Shown here piece after piece: positions 6,188 to 13,425 of a stretch of DNA of 13,432 nt. The notes under the pieces are model-generated. The model did no database searches. It had not been told where the DNA came from and saw only the letters and a list, made by a program, of their open reading frames with translations. The DNA is taken from contig MGMW01000121.1 in NCBI GenBank assembly GCA_001795035.1, positions 7,119 to 20,550 on the forward strand, in the 5' to 3' direction. The stretch's first letter is position 1, and each line of letters opens with the position of its first letter. This DNA comes from Chloroflexi bacterium RBG_13_53_26 (GTDB lineage: Bacteria > Chloroflexota > Dehalococcoidia > UBA2247 > RBG-13-53-26). The translations under genes and the position numbers were made by a program.

Positions 6188-7423
6188 ATGGCAACGGCGG
6201 CAGTTGAAACACGCAAGGCCTTCACTCCTGGTAAGATCGGGAACCTCCAGCTACGCAATCGCATTATCAGGGCAGGCTGCTTCGAAGGCATGTGCCAGGA
6301 GGGCAGCTGCTCTGACCGTCTCTTAGAACATCACAGGGCAGTTGCCAAGGGTGGCGCCGCCATGACCACGGTGGCCTACTGCTCCGTGGCTCAGGAAGGC
6401 CGTGCCTACGGCCATGAAATGTGGATGAGAGAGGATCTCATGCCCGACCTGAAGCGTCTGACCGACGCCATACACAAGGAGGGAGCGGCTGTCTCCATTC
6501 AATTGGGGCATTGCGGCTACTTCGCCAGCAAGGCCGACACCGGCTACCAGCCAGTCGGTGCTTCCCGCAAATTCAACCTCTTCCGCATGAGCTTTCCACG
6601 GGTAATGACTGAGGAAGACATCAATGCAGTCAGAGACCAGTTCGCCAACGCGGCCGTCATGGCCAAGCAGGCTGGGTTCGACGCCGTCGAAATCCACTCC
6701 GGTCATGGCTACCTTCTGGCACAGTTCCTTTCTCCATACACCAACAAGCGAAAGGACATGTACGGCGGCACCCTGGAGAACCGCATGCGCTTCCCTGCTT
6801 CAGTGGTCAGGCGTGTTCGAGAGGCCGTTGGCCCAAGCTACCCGATTCTGGTCAAGATGAACCTTACCGACGGCATCAAGGGCGGGTTGGAGGTAGACGA
6901 TGCCGTAGCCATAGCCAAGCGCTTCGAGGCTGAGGGGGCCAGCGCCCTGGTCCCCAGTTGCGGCTTCACGTCAAAGACGCCGCTGATGATGCTCCGGGGC
7001 AACGTGCCCACCATGGAAATGGTGGCTGTTCAGAAGGGCTGGTCAAAGAAGATAGGCCTGCTCCTCTTCGGACGTCTCATGGTACAGCAGTATGAGTACA
7101 ACGATCTGTTTCTAATGCAGGATGCCCTGAAGATAGTCAAGGCGGTGAAGATCCCGGTGGTATTGATTGGAGGTATTTGCTCTGTCGAGAATCTGGACAC
7201 AGCCATGAGAGCAGGCTTCGATTTCGTGGAGATAGGCCGGGCCATAATCAAGGAACCTGGTATTGTCAACAAGTGGCAGAGAGGAGAAGCGCTGGTCTCA
7301 GACTGCGACCACTGCAACCGCTGCATCGCCGAGATGGACAAGGGCGGGGTGGAGTGCGTCTGCAACACCAAGGGGCCTCTCACCAAAAAGAAGAAGGGGG
7401 TTGGACCTCAATATCGGGCATGA
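6188..7423 (+). CDS. NADH:flavin oxidoreductase, Old Yellow Enzyme family, with C-terminal cysteine cluster
   Basis: This is an FMN-binding TIM-barrel ene-reductase of 411 residues. The strongest block is AVEIHSGHGYLLAQFLSP with NKRKDMYGG and LENRMRFP (166-203), in which H170 and H173 are the usual active-site pair. A phosphate-binding end follows, with PVVLIGGI (323-330) and FVEIGRAII (346-354). After the barrel comes C373-x2-C376-x2-C379 and then C390 and C392, close to the 4Fe-4S motif of 2,4-dienoyl-CoA reductase and trimethylamine dehydrogenase. The protein ends there, lacking the FAD and NAD(P) domains of those enzymes, so electrons would come from a separate partner. Reduction of an enoyl-CoA or another activated C=C bond is a reasonable inference; the substrate is unknown. 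It is transcribed alone, and convergent with the DegV gene 39 bases away. Confidence 0.92.
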   Translation: MATAAVETRKAFTPGKIGNLQLRNRIIRAGCFEGMCQEGSCSDRLLEHHRAVAKGGAAMTTVAYCSVAQEGRAYGHEMWMREDLMPDLKRLTDAIHKEGAAVSIQLGHCGYFASKADTGYQPVGASRKFNLFRMSFPRVMTEEDINAVRDQFANAAVMAKQAGFDAVEIHSGHGYLLAQFLSPYTNKRKDMYGGTLENRMRFPASVVRRVREAVGPSYPILVKMNLTDGIKGGLEVDDAVAIAKRFEAEGASALVPSCGFTSKTPLMMLRGNVPTMEMVAVQKGWSKKIGLLLFGRLMVQQYEYNDLFLMQDALKIVKAVKIPVVLIGGICSVENLDTAMRAGFDFVEIGRAIIKEPGIVNKWQRGEALVSDCDHCNRCIAEMDKGGVECVCNTKGPLTKKKKGVGPQYRA

Positions 7424-7462
7424 ACAGAGCGCCATGCTCTGACGGAAGCCCTCATCTGCTTC

Positions 7463-8326
7463 TCACCGCTCGGCATAGAATGAGAAGCCAATAATCCCCG
7501 GGCCGGCGTGTACTCCCATGCCCGGTGTGAACTCGGTGAGATAGAGTTCGGCGCATTTGAACCTCCGTCCGATCTCTTCCTTCAGCCTCTCACCCTGTTC
7601 CAACTCATCGGCATGGTGCACGTTGACATGCACCCTGGCCTCGCCTACGCTATCAGCCAATGCCTGCAGCATAACCTCAATGGCCTTCGCCTTGCTCCTG
7701 GGACGGGCCAGGGGCATCGTTTCTCCTGCCTCGGCGTTGTGCTCCAGCACCGGCTTCAGATTCAGAAGCGAACCGGCCCACGCCGCCGCTCTGCCAACCC
7801 GGCCGGTCCTGGCCAGGTAATAGAGGGTATCCACCATGGCCACCAGTATAACCTTCTTCATCATGCTCCGAGCAGCATCGCACACTTCCTGGAGACTCGC
7901 CCCTTCTTCGGCAACACGAGCTGCCTCAAGAACCACGAAACCCAATGCACCGGCCACCGCCCGGCTGTCGATCACCTCCACAATGGTACCTGGCATCGTT
8001 TCCTTTGCCATATCCCTGGCCACCATAGCCGCTTCGTAGGTCTTGCTTTGCAGCGAAGTAAGCGTTATGCACACAATCCCTTCCGCGCTGTGGTCTAGTC
8101 CACGATAGACGTCAAGGAAATCGCCCGCGGAGGGAGTTGACGTTGTCGGGAGATCTTCCCTCTTGCGCATAATCCGGTATATCTCGCTGGCGCTGATGTC
8201 AACTCCATCACGATAGCTCTTGCCATTGTGATGGAGGATTATTGGCACCAAGCGAATATCATATCGCCGCAACACCTCCGGCGGTAGACAACAGGTACTG
8301 TCAGCACAGATGCCGACTCTTCTCAT
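7463..8326 (-). CDS. DegV family fatty-acid-binding protein
   Basis: DegV/FakB proteins hold a fatty acid in a closed pocket and, where studied, present it to the kinase FakA for acyl-phosphate formation. The 287 residues show ADST (8-11), the DGVDISASEIY block (40-50), TTSTPSAGDF (61-70), VIDSRAVAGALGF (118-130), LYYLARTGRVG (168-178) and GSLLNLKPVL (185-194). The EFTPGMGVHAGPGIIG end (265-280) is also typical. These match the family from end to end, and the length is normal. No FakA-like kinase is in the window. GGAAAAGAG lies just before the ATG. The LOG-family gene upstream is 137 bases away across a repeat-like AT-rich spacer, so co-transcription is possible but not shown. Confidence 0.93.
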   Translation of the reverse strand: MRRVGICADSTCCLPPEVLRRYDIRLVPIILHHNGKSYRDGVDISASEIYRIMRKREDLPTTSTPSAGDFLDVYRGLDHSAEGIVCITLTSLQSKTYEAAMVARDMAKETMPGTIVEVIDSRAVAGALGFVVLEAARVAEEGASLQEVCDAARSMMKKVILVAMVDTLYYLARTGRVGRAAAWAGSLLNLKPVLEHNAEAGETMPLARPRSKAKAIEVMLQALADSVGEARVHVNVHHADELEQGERLKEEIGRRFKCAELYLTEFTPGMGVHAGPGIIGFSFYAER

Positions 8327-8350
8327 TCTCTTTTCCAGCAGTTACAGCAA

Positions 8351-8406
8351 TAATGATGAATGATAGATGATAGCATATCAGTGATAATAGATTAATGGTG
8401 AATGAT
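8351..8406. repeat. Imperfect direct repeat in an AT-rich spacer
   Basis: TAATGATGAATGAT (8351-8364) recurs as TAATGGTGAATGAT (8393-8406), 13 of 14 bases identical and 42 bases apart. The surrounding spacer (about 8350-8440) is made of degenerate GATGAT/GATAG words. It separates the DegV and LOG genes. No function is evident. Confidence 0.5.
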
Positions 8407-8463
8407 GACAGATCAAGGATAGTGGACTAAGGACAATGAATTCAGGAACACACAGAAAATGAG

Positions 8464-9150
8464 TTACTTCATAAACAACGCCTCCCTACCGACAACCTCC
8501 TGCTTTACATACCACCTCTGAACTGCCTCAGCCACCTCCTCGGGATAGTCACACACTCTCAGCAGATTGAAATCTTCCTCAGAGACAAACTTCCTACCCA
8601 GGACTACCTGGCGCAGCCAATCCAGCAGGCCCTTCCAGTATTCGCTGTTGAACAGAATCACCGGAAATGGCCTTATCTTGCCGGTCTGCATCAATGTGAG
8701 CACCTCGGTTAGTTCATCAAGCGTACCCAGCCCACCGGGCATGATGACGAAGGCGATGGCATACTTCACCAGCATGACCTTGCGAACAAAAAAGTGGTGG
8801 AACGTAATTGTCTTCGTCGCATAGCTGTTGACGGCTTGCTCTTCAGGCAAGACGATATTCAGACCTACTGAGGCAACTCCTGCCTGGCAAGCCCCCTTGT
8901 TGGCAGCTTCCATCACACCGGGGCCACCGCCAGTGATGATTGAGAATCCCAACTCTCCTAAACGTCGAGCGATTGACTCCGTCTGTGCGTAGAGCCCATC
9001 ATCCGGCGAAAGTCGAGCCGAACCATAGATGGTTACTGCCGGTCTCACATTCGAAAGGCCGTCGAAGCCCTCCACCAGTTCCCCCATGATACGGAACATG
9101 CGCCAGGATTCTTCCTTGGCCAGATCATTTATTTCATATCCATGCGGCAT
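8464..9150 (-). CDS. LOG family (TIGR00730) Rossmann-fold nucleotide phosphoribohydrolase
   Basis: These proteins are often labelled lysine decarboxylases. Characterised members instead split cytokinin riboside 5'-monophosphates or purine nucleotides into base and ribose 5-phosphate. The 228 residues include SWRMFRIMGELVEGF (15-29), IYGSARLSPD (41-50), GGGPGVMEAANKGA (74-87), R123-K124 and PGGLGTLDELTE (138-149). PGGxGTxxE is the diagnostic nucleotide-binding and catalytic motif, and E146 is its glutamate. The N-terminal extension of about 35 residues before the Rossmann core is typical of this subgroup. A clear Shine-Dalgarno sequence (GAGGAGAG, 9155-9162) confirms the ATG at 9150, and a good promoter lies about 80 bases upstream. 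The physiological substrate in this organism is unknown. Confidence 0.93.
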   Translation of the reverse strand: MPHGYEINDLAKEESWRMFRIMGELVEGFDGLSNVRPAVTIYGSARLSPDDGLYAQTESIARRLGELGFSIITGGGPGVMEAANKGACQAGVASVGLNIVLPEEQAVNSYATKTITFHHFFVRKVMLVKYAIAFVIMPGGLGTLDELTEVLTLMQTGKIRPFPVILFNSEYWKGLLDWLRQVVLGRKFVSEEDFNLLRVCDYPEEVAEAVQRWYVKQEVVGREALFMK

Positions 9151-9229
9151 TTCGCTCTCCTCAGGGTAAGCCCAAGATACCAGAACCCCAGCTATCTGTC
9201 ACAACGAGGTTGTCAGACCATCAACCGTT

Positions 9230-9257
9230 ATTATAGCGCTTTCCTGTTTCCAAGCAA
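9230..9257 (-). promoter_or_regulatory. Promoter of the LOG-family gene
   Basis: On the minus strand TTGCTT (9252-9257) and a perfect TATAAT (9230-9235) are 16 bases apart. The expected start near 9223 gives a leader of about 73 bases containing a short GGTTG/CAACC hairpin. Confidence 0.55.
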
Positions 9258-9342
9258 CAAAGGATTGTGTGGGCGTTCCAACATCTCCACAGCGACGATG
9301 GAATAACACAAGCCAGAAAGCCTAGCAGTCAATTTCTCTATC

Positions 9343-10137
9343 TCATGCCCTGTCTTTTTCAGCTTCAACCTCCAACCTCACCATGCTGACATGGATACCC
9401 CCATCGGTACCCGACGGGTGCTCCTCACAATACCTATCTACCACCTCCATTACGAATTCCTCACGGAGCAGCTCTGGGACCCGCTGAGTGTACGGCAGCC
9501 ATGTGGTGCGAATCCACGCCGCAAGTTCCTTTTTCCCCTCATGAACCATGTCTTTGGGCACCAGCTCCACCCTCACAATCCTGAAGCCAAGGTCTTCCAG
9601 CCAGCGACAATATTCTTCTGGTCCGTAGAAGCCGTACGGAAATGCAAAGTCTCGAAAGAACCCTAACCACTTGTCCTCCTTCATAATCCCGTCCAGCGTC
9701 TGCAGGATTAGGACAGCATTACCTCTACCACCCATTTGGAGCAGCATTCTGCCAGATGGTTTCAAAGACCTTCTTATGCCTTCGAGAACAGGCATGTGAT
9801 CTGTGACCCAGTGCAGGCAGGCATTGGAGAAAACGGCATTAAATCGCTCTGGGAAATCAATGGCGGTGGCATCTCTCAGGAGAAAGGAGAGGTTAGGATA
9901 CTTCGCCAGAGGGTAGCAATTTCTGGCCAATTCAACCATATCGCTCGAACTGTCGATTCCGACGGCAAAGCCTTTCGAGACCCTCCGAGCAATCAGGGCG
10001 GTAATCTCTCCATCACCACACCCGATGTCCAGAACTCGATCGCTTTCCCTCAAATCGAGCTTGGAGAGCAACTCCATCGCCCATTTCTTCTGGTTGGACG
10101 AGTTGCTCTCATATTCCTTGGCATTCCACTGGTACAT
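9343..10137 (-). CDS. Class I SAM-dependent methyltransferase (trans-aconitate methyltransferase-like)
   Basis: This 264-residue protein has the class I Rossmann methyltransferase core. Motif I is VLDIGCGDGEIT (35-46); the acidic ribose-binding position is D62 in VGIDSSSDM, followed by D89 in LLRDA. A post-core FSNACLHWVTDH (103-114) and SLKPSGRMLLQM (124-135) are followed by an alpha-helical C-terminal lid. The opening WNAKEYE and the FSNACLHW block resemble Tam and BioC-type small-molecule carboxyl methyltransferases, but the substrate cannot be assigned. It begins 20 bases after the UroD-like gene with only a weak ribosome site, so it is most likely the third gene of the corrinoid operon. 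A role in methyl-group entry to or exit from the corrinoid pathway is inference from position. Confidence 0.88.
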   Translation of the reverse strand: MYQWNAKEYESNSSNQKKWAMELLSKLDLRESDRVLDIGCGDGEITALIARRVSKGFAVGIDSSSDMVELARNCYPLAKYPNLSFLLRDATAIDFPERFNAVFSNACLHWVTDHMPVLEGIRRSLKPSGRMLLQMGGRGNAVLILQTLDGIMKEDKWLGFFRDFAFPYGFYGPEEYCRWLEDLGFRIVRVELVPKDMVHEGKKELAAWIRTTWLPYTQRVPELLREEFVMEVVDRYCEEHPSGTDGGIHVSMVRLEVEAEKDRA

Positions 10138-10157
10138 GGCTTTCTATGGCGGTCAGA

Positions 10158-11333
10158 TCAGTTGCCGATAGGATACCTGCCGTACTTGTGGGCTGCTTCA
10201 ACCATCCACTGCATCCTGGTTGGATCCACCAGCGGATGAGAATGAGACGTCGAGAGTATGTAGCCACCACCCCGGGCAGCATCGCCGATAGCCTTCTTGA
10301 CAGCATCCTCCACCTCCTGCTGAGTGCCGCTCACCATGAGGTACGAAACATCCAGATTGCCAATCAAGACCAGCTTATGTCCCACCTGCTCCCTTACCCT
10401 CCCCAAATCCATACCGGCTGTAGGCTCCATAGTGATGATGCCGTCGAAGCCCCATTCCACGAACTTGTCCAGCAAGGCATAGATATTACCACAGGAGTGG
10501 AAGACGAACTTGCGCTTCTTCTGATGCACGAAATCAGATACTCTTCGGTAGCTTTCCCCATAGAGTTTCTCGACAACATCGGGACGTACCATTGGTCCCG
10601 TCTTCTGTCCAAGGTCATCTCCACCCAAGACCACCTCCACACCAGACTGCATTACCGCATCCAGATTCCTGATATAGAGGTCAGTCTGAAAGGCAATGAC
10701 CCTCTTTACGAACTCTGGCTTCTGATAGATGAACCTGGTGAAGTTCACAAACCCGATTGGCTGCCAGCTATTCTCAAATATACCCGGCGCTGCATAGCCT
10801 ATGGAGTAGATGTGGGCGCCATAGTTCTCCACCAGTTTCTTGTGAAAACTGGCAGTATTCTTGATCATGGTCTCGAATAGAGAGGCTCTCTTGGCAACCC
10901 ACGCCTCCCATTTCTCTTCGGTATCGCAGAGGGGGCGACTGTAGTTGACCGCTAAATTACCCTCGGCGTCTCTACCCAGATCCCACACCCGTCCGTAGGG
11001 ATCGTACCAGGACCACCCCAGCGAAGCCTGAGAATCCCTGTTCAACCTCATGAGTGTACAGATTGTCCAGTTGGCGTCAAATCCCAGCTTGATGGCGCTT
11101 CCCAGAGCACCGGCGAAATTGTCATAGTACATCCTCTTCCAGAACCGATTGGTGTTCAGCAAAGACTTGATCTGAGTCCCGACTACAGGTTTCTGCAACA
11201 TGCCCACAAAATCGACGGGCTTCTTTCCCAAGATATGATTGACTGTGGCTGTATCCATGATCAGGCCCATCACCGGAACCTGGTCCGGTTCCTCATGGTT
11301 CATAGCAGTCAGAATACGCTCCTTGAAATTCAT
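10158..11333 (-). CDS. UroD/MtaA-like methyltransferase of a corrinoid system
   Basis: This belongs to the uroporphyrinogen decarboxylase superfamily branch that moves methyl groups between a corrinoid protein and a thiol or other acceptor (MtaA, MtbA, CmuA). I chose ATG 11333 (391 residues): it overlaps the corrinoid gene stop as ATGA and has GGAG nine bases upstream. GTG at 11348 would add five residues. Motifs counted from this ATG: VLGGDDLGQKTGP (235-247), FHSCGN (278-283) with Zn-ligand candidates H279 and C281, and GYILSTSHSHPL (357-368). In MtaA-type enzymes the third zinc ligand is a cysteine in ILxxGC; here histidine (H364) takes that place. The C-terminal helix (PTRMQWMVEAAHKYGRYP) is typical. 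Heme synthesis is unlikely given the zinc motif and the corrinoid partner gene. Confidence 0.88.
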   Translation of the reverse strand: MNFKERILTAMNHEEPDQVPVMGLIMDTATVNHILGKKPVDFVGMLQKPVVGTQIKSLLNTNRFWKRMYYDNFAGALGSAIKLGFDANWTICTLMRLNRDSQASLGWSWYDPYGRVWDLGRDAEGNLAVNYSRPLCDTEEKWEAWVAKRASLFETMIKNTASFHKKLVENYGAHIYSIGYAAPGIFENSWQPIGFVNFTRFIYQKPEFVKRVIAFQTDLYIRNLDAVMQSGVEVVLGGDDLGQKTGPMVRPDVVEKLYGESYRRVSDFVHQKKRKFVFHSCGNIYALLDKFVEWGFDGIITMEPTAGMDLGRVREQVGHKLVLIGNLDVSYLMVSGTQQEVEDAVKKAIGDAARGGGYILSTSHSHPLVDPTRMQWMVEAAHKYGRYPIGN

Positions 11334-11977
11334 GCCGAGGCGCTCCACTTCTTCATGATGTCAATCCCCGTAATAGCATCGGGCGCAAAGGCATCGGCTG
11401 ACACATCATAGGCCACCTTCTCCGAAAGCGCCGCCCCTCCGATGATGACCTTGACCCTGTCTCTAAGTTTCTGACTCTTCAGTTCCTCTATCACTCCAGC
11501 CAACTCCCTTTCCGTGGAAGTCAGAAGACAAGACATCCCCAGAGCAACAGGCTTGTGCTCCTTTACAGCACCGATAAACCTTTGCGCCAGCACATCAACG
11601 CCGAGGTCCACCACCCTAAAACCGGCGCTCCTGGCATAGCTGACGACGATGTTTTTACCCAGGTCATGCAAATCGCCAGCTACAGTTCCGATCACAATGG
11701 TGCCCAGCGATTGGGACGACCCGGTCTGCATAAGGGGCGATAGAATATTCATTGCCTCCTTGGCTATCTCCCCTGCGTAGACGAGTTCCGCAAGATACCA
11801 CTCCCCGGCCTGAAATCTCTTGCCCACAATCTCCAGGCTCTGGGCAACAACATCGACAGCTTCCTTCACGGTCGCCTTGTCATCCCCTCTGATCACAGTG
11901 TTGGCAACCCTGAGCGTGGCCTCCATATCCAGCGACAAGAAGCTGCTCTTCAACTCCTCCAGTGCAACATTCGGCAT
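11330..11977 (-). CDS. Methyltransferase-cognate corrinoid protein (MtaC/MttC/MtbC family)
   Basis: This is a cytoplasmic cobalamin carrier that takes a methyl group on cobalt from one methyltransferase and hands it to another. Of the 215 residues, about 1-90 form the helical cap (B12-binding_2). Residues 91-215 form the Rossmann B12 domain with GDLHDLGKNIV (101-111), that is D102-x-H104-x-x-G107, where H104 is the lower axial cobalt ligand. VVDLGVDV (122-129), MSCLLTST (148-155) and VIIGGAALS (177-185) follow, all family marks. The strong AGGAGGT (11984-11990) six bases before the ATG fixes the start. It heads an operon with the UroD-like methyltransferase (overlapping) and the SAM methyltransferase. 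No RamA-type reactivating ferredoxin and no MttB/MtaB-type first enzyme is present in the window, so the methyl donor is unknown. Confidence 0.94.
   Translation of the reverse strand: MPNVALEELKSSFLSLDMEATLRVANTVIRGDDKATVKEAVDVVAQSLEIVGKRFQAGEWYLAELVYAGEIAKEAMNILSPLMQTGSSQSLGTIVIGTVAGDLHDLGKNIVVSYARSAGFRVVDLGVDVLAQRFIGAVKEHKPVALGMSCLLTSTERELAGVIEELKSQKLRDRVKVIIGGAALSEKVAYDVSADAFAPDAITGIDIMKKWSASA
11343..11346 (-). promoter_or_regulatory. Ribosome binding site deciding the UroD-like start
   Basis: GGAG on the minus strand sits nine bases before ATG 11333, inside the last codons of the corrinoid gene. It overlaps the start region of the competing GTG frame (11348), favouring the ATG and translational coupling. 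Confidence 0.5.
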
Positions 11978-11999
11978 GATGGCACCTCCTCACTCACCA

Positions 12000-12031
12000 A
12001 ATCACCCGAAGGGATTGACCGCCAGAATCCC
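12000..12031 (-). other. Competing hairpins in the corrinoid operon leader
   Basis: In the minus-strand transcript GGGATT (12026-12031) can pair with AATCCC (12011-12016). The same AATCCC can instead pair downstream with GGGTGATT (12000-12007) around a C(UUCG)G tetraloop with one bulged base. The two structures exclude each other and lie just upstream of the strong ribosome site at 11984-11990. Function is unproven. Confidence 0.35.
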
Positions 12032-12038
12032 GCGCCAC

Positions 12039-12067
12039 ATAATAACAAGCTGCATCCACGACATCAA
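12039..12067 (-). promoter_or_regulatory. Candidate promoter of the corrinoid operon
   Basis: On the minus strand TTGATG (12062-12067) and TATTAT (12039-12044) are 17 bases apart. Transcription from about 12032 would give a leader of about 55 bases carrying the competing hairpins. The -35 box overlaps the stop codon of the relic reading frame. Confidence 0.45.
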
Positions 12068-12168
12068 ATCCTAGAGAGTTCATACTTCCTGCCAGTCTCG
12101 ATCATGGCACGGAAGTTCTCGGGCGACCACAGTTTTGGCCTAGTGATAACAGAGACCTTAGGGAAGAA
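12064..12168 (-). pseudogene. Short relic resembling the C-terminus of a UroD-like methyltransferase
   Basis: Between the CoA-transferase and the corrinoid gene, the minus strand has 34 open codons with no usable start. They encode KVSVITRPKLW followed by SPENFRAMIETGRKYELSRI and then TGA. The last 20 residues align without gaps to the end of the intact UroD-like protein of this window (DPTRMQWMVEAAHKYGRYPI), sharing P, M, E, K, Y and I at the same spacing. PENxxAMIExxRKY is also a familiar ending in the superfamily. An ATG at 12182-12184 overlapping the CoA-transferase stop opens MVGDLILP and then TAA. A single +1 shift at CCC-TAA would join it to this frame, giving 39 residues. A decayed gene end is the simplest reading; a small frameshifted coupled gene is the alternative. 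Confidence 0.4.
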
Positions 12169-12177
12169 TCAGGTCAC

Positions 12178-13425
12178 CTACCATGTTGACTTGAACGGAG
12201 CATCGTACTCAGTGGTAATGACCCCTTCCGCCAGCATATCGGCTATGTCATCGTCCGAGAATCCGAGCATCTCCTTGTAGACATACTCATTGTCCTGACC
12301 CAGACAGGGGGCTGCTCTCCACATCTCACACGGTGTTTCTGAAAGACGATATGCTGGGGCATGATACGAATGAGTACCAATTGCAGGATGATCCAATATC
12401 CGGAAATGCTGCCGGTGCTTTAGCTGAGGGTCGTTCAACAGGTCTTCGCTGGTCTGCACTACTCCCGCAGGCACGCCGGCCTCCTGCAGCATGGTCATCA
12501 CCTGCTCCGCAGTGTACCCCTTCGTCCATTCTCCGACCAGCCTGTCCAGGTCATCCTCATTCTCTTTACGATTGAGGATGGTGTCGAACCTAGGGTCTTT
12601 GGTCCACTCCGGATTACCTATTACCTGGCAGAAACACTGCCACTGTTCCTCATTCTGCACAGCGATGGCCACCCAGCGGTCACCGCCGAGGCTGGGATAG
12701 ATCCCATGGGGACTCATATAGGAGTCTCGATTCCCCCGGCGGCCCAGATTCCTCTTATTGACCGCATAGTTCAGCAGATGCGGCGCCACAAAGGTGACTC
12801 CGCATTCCATCTGGGACTGCTCGATGTACATGCCCTCACCGGTCCTGCGCCGTCTCAGAAGTGCTCCCATGATTGCGATGAGGGAATACCATGGCGCGAT
12901 GAAGTCGGAATAGGCGCTGAACACCATGGTGGGATCGCTATCCGGCCAGCCGGTCGTGGCGGAATATCCGCTTACCGCGTTGACATGGTGACCAACGCCT
13001 TTGAACTTGTGGTGGGGTCCATATGCCCCCTGCTGGGAGGTGCTCAGGTATATCACGCTGGGGTTCACCTTGCGGCAGCTTTCGTAGTCCAGGCCCAAAT
13101 CAGTCATAGTCCCCGGACTCATGCTTTCGGCAACGATGTCGGCCCATTTCACCAGCTTCCTGGCCACCTCTTTCCCCTTGGGCTTGGCAATGTCCAGGCT
13201 GATGCACAGCTTGTTGGTGTTGTACTCTGCGTAGAACGCGCTGCGGTCGATACCCGGCTGGCTATCCTTGAACGGGCCAAACGTCCTCAGTGGGCTCAGG
13301 TGGCGGTGGTTCTCAACGACGACCACGGTGGCTCCATGCTCAGCAAGCTCGCGGCTGACCTGAGGCCCGGCCGCGGCCCAACTGAAATCAGCCACTTTCA
13401 ATCCTTCGAATATCTTGTTTGCCAT
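12178..13425 (-). CDS. CaiB/BaiF family (family III) CoA-transferase
   Basis: Family III transferases move CoA from one acyl-CoA to another acid through an enzyme-bound mixed anhydride on an aspartate. The 415 residues are full length for the family. They show GLKVADFSWAAAGPQVSRELAEHGATVV (8-35), KLCISLDIAKPKGKEV (72-87), DIVAESMSPGTMTDLGLDY (96-114) and NPSVIYLSTSQQGAYGP (121-137). SDFIAPWYSLIAIMGALLRRRRTGEG follows, with D174 as the expected catalytic aspartate, and the C-terminal part has QEAGVPAGVVQTSEDLLNDP. The start lies seven bases from the window edge, so its ribosome site and upstream partner cannot be seen. It is in the same direction as the corrinoid operon but 200 bases upstream of it, with a candidate promoter between, so co-transcription is uncertain. 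Substrate acids are unknown. Confidence 0.93.
   Translation of the reverse strand: MANKIFEGLKVADFSWAAAGPQVSRELAEHGATVVVVENHRHLSPLRTFGPFKDSQPGIDRSAFYAEYNTNKLCISLDIAKPKGKEVARKLVKWADIVAESMSPGTMTDLGLDYESCRKVNPSVIYLSTSQQGAYGPHHKFKGVGHHVNAVSGYSATTGWPDSDPTMVFSAYSDFIAPWYSLIAIMGALLRRRRTGEGMYIEQSQMECGVTFVAPHLLNYAVNKRNLGRRGNRDSYMSPHGIYPSLGGDRWVAIAVQNEEQWQCFCQVIGNPEWTKDPRFDTILNRKENEDDLDRLVGEWTKGYTAEQVMTMLQEAGVPAGVVQTSEDLLNDPQLKHRQHFRILDHPAIGTHSYHAPAYRLSETPCEMWRAAPCLGQDNEYVYKEMLGFSDDDIADMLAEGVITTEYDAPFKSTW

Noticed and set aside
7427..7442. Small hairpin (CAGAGC/GCTCTG) between the convergent OYE and DegV genes
   Set aside because: It has only six base pairs and no T-tract on either strand, too weak to call a terminator.
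7508..8098. 196-codon plus-strand frame opposite the DegV gene
   Set aside because: It is antisense to a full set of DegV motifs, and its composition is that of a shadow frame.
10146..10880. 244-codon plus-strand frame opposite the UroD-like gene
   Set aside because: The opposite strand encodes an unambiguous family member in a coupled operon; this long frame follows from that gene's codon use.
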